A stretch of 46,476 bases of DNA, taken from positions 1-46,476 of IMG/VR virus record IMGVR_UViG_3300020444_000280, one strand, 5' to 3'. The translations under genes were made by a program, and so were the position numbers. The DNA is from a virus. Of this stretch, positions 43,184 through 46,476 are shown in pieces. Under the pieces are notes generated by a model, which was given only the letters and a program-made list of their open reading frames with translations, had not been told where the DNA came from and did not search any database. Positions within the stretch are counted from its first letter, which is position 1. Every line of letters begins with the position of its first letter.

Positions 43184-43780
43184 CTATCGGCTTCCTATGC
43201 TTTCCGGGGTCCACCGCTTTTCAATGATCATTTTTTCAGCGGTTTCCTTATCCCCGTAGAGTTCCCGGTAGTACCCTTCCAGGCGTTTGTGTATCTCATC
43301 GCAAGTATCCATGAGCTTGGATTTTAAGTCCGCTGCCTGGATTGCATCTTTATCTCCTTTGTCAGATTCAACCGGGGTTAATAGCCGTTCCTGGTACTCG
43401 TAAAAAACCTGCTCGTTGGATACGATCATAGACCACACCCGGTTGTGGATGCTCTTTAACCATTCGTCAAGGATGGACATAAATACTTTATCCTTGAAAT
43501 CAAATATCCTTTGCAAGGCCGGGCCTTCTTTCAGGCCGGCAGCTTTGGCACACTCCTTTTTGCGCAACTTTATATCTGCGATGATTTGTTTGAAAGGGCT
43601 TTTGGGGTCGTACATCAGAAGGATGTACCAGAGTAATTCATTCCGGTCTTTACGGTGGCAGTGGGTCAGGGTGTTGAGATTACCCAGGTGTGGAAATCGT
43701 TCAATGAGATCGGTGCCGGGTTGGACCTTAGAAAGGTCTAGGGTCATGGCGGCTAACTGATCCGGGTTAACTAGGTGCAT
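43184..43780 (-). CDS. Putative terminase small subunit
   Basis: A 198-residue protein immediately before TerL (3-base gap) and first behind late promoter copy D. It is mostly helical: a KLRKKECAKAAGLKEGPALQ segment resembling an HTH, then a long helix (KLMDTCDEIHKRLEGYYREL). The length, helical content and position fit the small terminase that recognises packaging-site DNA, but sequence similarity is not evident to the eye. No cos or pac site was located. Confidence 0.6.
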   Translation of the reverse strand: MHLVNPDQLAAMTLDLSKVQPGTDLIERFPHLGNLNTLTHCHRKDRNELLWYILLMYDPKSPFKQIIADIKLRKKECAKAAGLKEGPALQRIFDFKDKVFMSILDEWLKSIHNRVWSMIVSNEQVFYEYQERLLTPVESDKGDKDAIQAADLKSKLMDTCDEIHKRLEGYYRELYGDKETAEKMIIEKRWTPESIGSR

Positions 43781-43802
43781 GGGTTAAGGGAATGGGTTAC
43801 CG

Positions 43803-43840
43803 CAAATGTTCCCCGATTCCCCCGGAGCGTTGTAAAAAAA
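43803..43840 (-). promoter_or_regulatory. Late promoter element, packaging unit (copy D)
   Basis: On the minus strand: TTTTTTTA (TTA at 43835-43833 replaces TTG), a 22-base spacer containing GCTCCGGGGGAAT, then AACATTTG (43810-43803) and C. It lies in the gap between the TerS-like gene and the rightward nuclease gene, 22 bases before the TerS-like ATG. This is the most upstream of the five copies. Confidence 0.78.
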
Positions 43841-43875
43841 TCAGGTGGTTAAATTTCCTATTTTAGGGTTTCAGA

Positions 43876-45567
43876 ATGAAGAAGTATCGCCCGTCACTAC
43901 TTGAACACGAAAAGCAGGAGTTAAAGAGCTTGTCTAAGCTTAACTTCTCCAATTACAAGGAAACTGATGTTCGTGAAGAGTTTCTTAGACCTCTTGTTCG
44001 TATTCTTGGCTATAAAAAAGAATCTCAATACTCTGTTTCAACTGAAGATGGGTATAAACTTCACCCTTTCTTTCTTTCCGTAGGTCGAACCAGGGTTGAG
44101 TTGGATTATCTGTGTAGTATTCGTAAACAATATTTCTGGCTGATTGAAGCAAAGCCTGGGAAATGTAAAAATCCCAATAATCCTCCCGAAATTAAAGCCA
44201 AGGAAATTGAGCAAGCTTATTTTTATTCGCTTCACCATGAGGTTAATTGTCCCTATTTCATTGTTTCAAACGGATGGTTTACTAATCTATATTCTAGGGA
44301 TGAGATTGATGCAGAAGGAACACCGGTATTGAGCATTCCACACCATGAAATAGCGGATCGGTTTATGGAGTTAGATGGCTACGTTGGAGCCACCCAGATA
44401 TTACCATTTCTAAAAGAAAAGATCCTGCAACAAATTAGGAAGACCTTATCCGCAGAAATTGTGGTGGATCGGTTGTCAGAATTCCATGATGAGGTTGAAA
44501 AGGCCCTAGCATCTGTAAAGCCAAAGGTCAGGGAAAATTTACGACCAATTGTAGACCAGAAACCTCACATACACCAAAGTTTGGTGGATATGATCCGCGA
44601 TCCTGAAATCAAACTTTTTCAGATTGTATCTCAGTTATTTGATGGGCCGGCACCGCGATATTACCTCAAACAAGTATCTGAAGAAGTTTCAAGTAGGATT
44701 ATGAGTGATGAAGTGGAAAGGGCTCCCAGCCGATCAGCCCTTTTCTTTAGTCAACTCTTATTGACTGACAAAACTTACAGTGTGAGCCATAATTTCTATT
44801 TCAATGTTCTGTACTTTCTTTTGTATTTAAGAGGCAGAGGTATTAATGCCATCTATGCTTTTGGTAAGGGTCGTGATCCATTGGACTTTGATGAGGCATT
44901 GAAAGGATACTTGGATTTGACCTTGTTTCATCTTAAACCTAACGAAGTGCAAAGGGTCTTATGGCTGGTTGAGAGAGAGACGGAAGGCTTTGTTAAACTA
45001 TTTATCACTCTGCATAAGGATTCACGCGACAGTATTATTACTAATGTGGAACTCAAGAAATACTTTCTTGAGGAAATCAATCTGGTGTTTAATTCTGGCT
45101 CAGGTCATGCTAAGGTTGAGCTAGTTGAGAAAATCATGTCACATGCTATGTCATCATTTTATCAAAAATACACCAGCAAAGACGGCAGAGAGTTTCGTGT
45201 AAATCTGGCGAAACAAGAGCTAAAGTCCTTGAGACAGCGGAATAAATCAGCAATTGAGAGTAATAAAGCCTTGTACCATCAGGTGAATAAAGAACTTGGT
45301 GACTCCTGGCAAACTTTTGAGTGGGGTATTATTCAAGATGAATGCGCGGATAGTTTGGGCCGGGGAATATGCGCGGTGTTGAATGAATTCCCGGATCATT
45401 GCAAGGAATTACTAACTCAGGATCACAAAGACAGGCTACGGCACTTGGCATCGTTGGGGAATTATAGCTTCGCAGAAGAGCTATGTACAAAGCTGGACCT
45501 TAGCTGGAAAAAAAACTTGACGGATAAGGAAAGGACTGAAGGACTAAAGGCCCTATTTGAAATTTGA
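43876..45567 (+). CDS. HsdR-N-like PD-(D/E)XK protein, candidate defence gene
   Basis: A 563-residue protein. The first 170 residues resemble the N-terminal nuclease domain of type I restriction R subunits and related DUF proteins: DVREEFLRPLVRILGY (Glu35), then ELDYLC (Asp77) and LIEAKPGK (Glu91-x-Lys93), which is a PD-(D/E)XK site. The remaining 390 residues are mainly helical, with no Walker or DEAD-box motif, so it is not a full HsdR. It lies alone on the plus strand beside the right attachment site, a usual place for accessory genes in temperate phages. A -7-like TATTTTAG lies at 43859-43866, 9 bases before the ATG, without a clear -33. The next gene starts 2 bases after its stop. A role in anti-phage defence is inferred. 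Confidence 0.65.
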   Translation: MKKYRPSLLEHEKQELKSLSKLNFSNYKETDVREEFLRPLVRILGYKKESQYSVSTEDGYKLHPFFLSVGRTRVELDYLCSIRKQYFWLIEAKPGKCKNPNNPPEIKAKEIEQAYFYSLHHEVNCPYFIVSNGWFTNLYSRDEIDAEGTPVLSIPHHEIADRFMELDGYVGATQILPFLKEKILQQIRKTLSAEIVVDRLSEFHDEVEKALASVKPKVRENLRPIVDQKPHIHQSLVDMIRDPEIKLFQIVSQLFDGPAPRYYLKQVSEEVSSRIMSDEVERAPSRSALFFSQLLLTDKTYSVSHNFYFNVLYFLLYLRGRGINAIYAFGKGRDPLDFDEALKGYLDLTLFHLKPNEVQRVLWLVERETEGFVKLFITLHKDSRDSIITNVELKKYFLEEINLVFNSGSGHAKVELVEKIMSHAMSSFYQKYTSKDGREFRVNLAKQELKSLRQRNKSAIESNKALYHQVNKELGDSWQTFEWGIIQDECADSLGRGICAVLNEFPDHCKELLTQDHKDRLRHLASLGNYSFAEELCTKLDLSWKKNLTDKERTEGLKALFEI

Positions 45568-45569
45568 CT

Positions 45570-46307
45570 ATGGAGTACTTTAATATTGAGATTAAAGGTC
45601 GAGAAATGAGGCCGGGTTACATTGTGTATGTCGTACAGTTAATACATCCAACGTTTGGAGTTTACTTTTATGTTGGGCAAACCGGTGATAGAAAGTACAC
45701 AACTGCGAGGCCTGCTTTAAGAAGATTCGCAGGTCATCTTAGCGACAGAGGCTATGTTACCGAGAACCAGGTTTACAGGGCTGTGGCAGTTAAAATACTT
45801 GGATTTGAAGAAGGTAAAAATAGAAAGGCCTTTTCAAAGGAAATAAAGCAAGGCGTTTCGGAATTTTTTGACCGGGCTAAAACAGTAATGCATGTTGGAG
45901 GTATAGGCTCAGGTTGTGTGGGGAAGGTTACTCATAATTGTGCAATATTTTCACTAGAGCAGGCCATGCTTGAATGCCTCACTCTTGGAGTTAAGGCGGG
46001 CGTATCTCCAAAGGCAATGGTGAAGGTTTTTCAAAAAGCTGCTTTGGGGCGTAATATGGGTCTTCACGTTAGGCTGCCGGCCACCTTATTCAAGGGAGAT
46101 TTTGAGGCTAGATTCGCTCTTAGTATTGCTCACAAGGATATGTTATTGGCTAAAGAGATGGCACAAACCCACGATGTTCCAATGGCCGTTACTGATGTCA
46201 CTGAGAGAGCAATGAAGGAAGCCGTCGATCGGGGTTGGGAAAATTTGGATAGCTCGATATTCTTGACTCTGCAAGAAGAACTTGCAGGAGTTGAAATAAG
46301 GATTTGA
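45570..46307 (+). CDS. GIY-YIG-like protein fused at the prophage junction to a host dehydrogenase C-terminus
   Basis: The reading frame has two unrelated parts. Residues 1 to about 100 look like a GIY-YIG nuclease: GYIVYVV (16-22), FYVGQTGD (33-40), then Arg52 and His56 (RRFAGH). From about residue 106 it matches the C-terminal domain of the 3-hydroxyisobutyrate dehydrogenase family (NAD_binding_11): VMHVGGIGSG, catalytic Lys119 in GSGCVGKVTHN, then KAGVSPKAMVKVFQKAALGR and FALSIAHKDMLLAKEM. The NAD-binding Rossmann half is missing. The switch falls around 45860-45885, the probable right attachment site. Thus the prophage appears to have split a host gene and joined its own nuclease gene in frame to the remnant. 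ATG at 45570 follows the upstream stop by 2 bases; a TTG at 45564 is possible. Confidence 0.65.
   Translation: MEYFNIEIKGREMRPGYIVYVVQLIHPTFGVYFYVGQTGDRKYTTARPALRRFAGHLSDRGYVTENQVYRAVAVKILGFEEGKNRKAFSKEIKQGVSEFFDRAKTVMHVGGIGSGCVGKVTHNCAIFSLEQAMLECLTLGVKAGVSPKAMVKVFQKAALGRNMGLHVRLPATLFKGDFEARFALSIAHKDMLLAKEMAQTHDVPMAVTDVTERAMKEAVDRGWENLDSSIFLTLQEELAGVEIRI
45860..45890. other. Predicted right attachment site (attR) region
   Basis: The boundary between phage coding sequence (GIY-YIG-like part) and host-gene coding sequence (dehydrogenase part) lies here, judging from where each protein family stops and starts. The core cannot be defined because the matching left copy is before base 1. Everything after it (the dehydrogenase 3' end and a converging partial gene) is inferred to be host. 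Confidence 0.5.
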
Positions 46308-46329
46308 GGCATTGCAGCCAGCAATCGGG

Positions 46330-46476
46330 TTAGACTTTCTGGAATTCCCGTGTCGAAGCTATCAAACCAAAAATATCTGCGATTCGCTGCTCCCCTGAAG
46401 GGTCATGGATGTCTATGGGTCCATCTTTGACCACGTGCGTTAACAATCCATCCCTTGTGTCCGTAGAGGCTTTTAA
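46330..46476 (-). CDS. 3' end of a host gene (partial)
   Basis: A minus-strand frame is open from the window edge to a TAA at 46332-46330, giving the last 48 residues of a protein (DGPIDIHDPSGEQRIADIFG, ending STREFQKV). It converges on the dehydrogenase remnant with 22 bases between the stops, the arrangement expected for two neighbouring host genes. The family is not recognised and the open frame is short, so it may be chance. Confidence 0.4.
   Translation of the reverse strand, partial: LKASTDTRDGLLTHVVKDGPIDIHDPSGEQRIADIFGLIASTREFQKV

Noticed and set aside
43876-45567. The plus-strand nuclease as a complete type I restriction R subunit.
   Set aside because: Only the N-terminal nuclease region is similar; there are no helicase motifs and no HsdM or HsdS genes nearby.
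46311-46325. The short dyad ATTGC-AGCCA-GCAAT as a host terminator.
   Set aside because: Only a 5-bp stem and no T-run on either strand.
1-46476. tRNA genes, CRISPR arrays, reverse transcriptase/DGR cassettes or insertion sequences.
   Set aside because: No cloverleaf-like tract, regularly spaced repeats, RT motif or transposase motif was noticed on reading either strand.

Overview
The window is an almost complete temperate, podovirus-like prophage of a Bacteroidota host. The host assignment rests on promoters of the TTG / TAnnTTTG type, start codons without clear Shine-Dalgarno sequences, a DUF3127 single-strand-binding-type protein ending DDLPF, a FISUMP-domain lipoprotein and a Bacteroidota-style tyrosine integrase. 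The left attachment site lies outside the window. The right end runs into host DNA, the 3' part of a 3-hydroxyisobutyrate-dehydrogenase-family gene.

Layout. 1-1524 (+): integrase. 1523-7700 (-): early operon with small ORFs, an Erf annealing protein, a YqaJ exonuclease, an excisionase-like HTH protein, a replication initiator, a primase-helicase, an SSB-like protein and a previously hidden 43-residue zinc-finger protein. It ends at a strong hairpin terminator. No DNA polymerase is present, so host replication enzymes are presumably used. 7734-7850: divergent control region with an early leftward promoter, GTTTC/GAAAC half-sites and a rightward promoter for the tandem-HTH repressor (7850-8407, +).

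8404-43780 (-): late region. In transcription order it holds a TerS-like gene, TerL, portal, scaffold-like gene, major capsid, a capsid-associated gene, tail-fibre and spike genes, an A+T-rich insert, neck/ring and tail proteins resembling those of crAss-like phages, ejection proteins including one of 2062 residues, and a lysis cassette (holin-like, GH108 endolysin, a membrane protein and a spanin-like protein). Five intergenic copies of one 35-45 bp element precede the five late transcription units. Each has a T-run, a fixed 22-base spacer carrying a CCCCGGTGGAAT-like core, and nAnnTTTGC. They look like a phage-specific late promoter family.

24.7-28.2 kb: an A+T-rich cargo block behind a strong terminator. 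It encodes a FISUMP lipoprotein, an unreported 53-residue peptide ending in a Gly7 tract and GESQG, a hairpin attenuator, and a JmjC/cupin Fe(II)/2-oxoglutarate oxygenase. Precursor, attenuator and modifying enzyme in that order suggest a minimal phage-carried modified-peptide (RiPP-like) system. This is the most novel candidate in the window.

43876-46307 (+): a second cargo position beside the right attachment site, with an HsdR-N-like PD-(D/E)XK protein followed by a GIY-YIG-like protein, a possible defence pair. The second reading frame continues into the C-terminal domain of the host dehydrogenase, so integration appears to have created a chimeric ORF.
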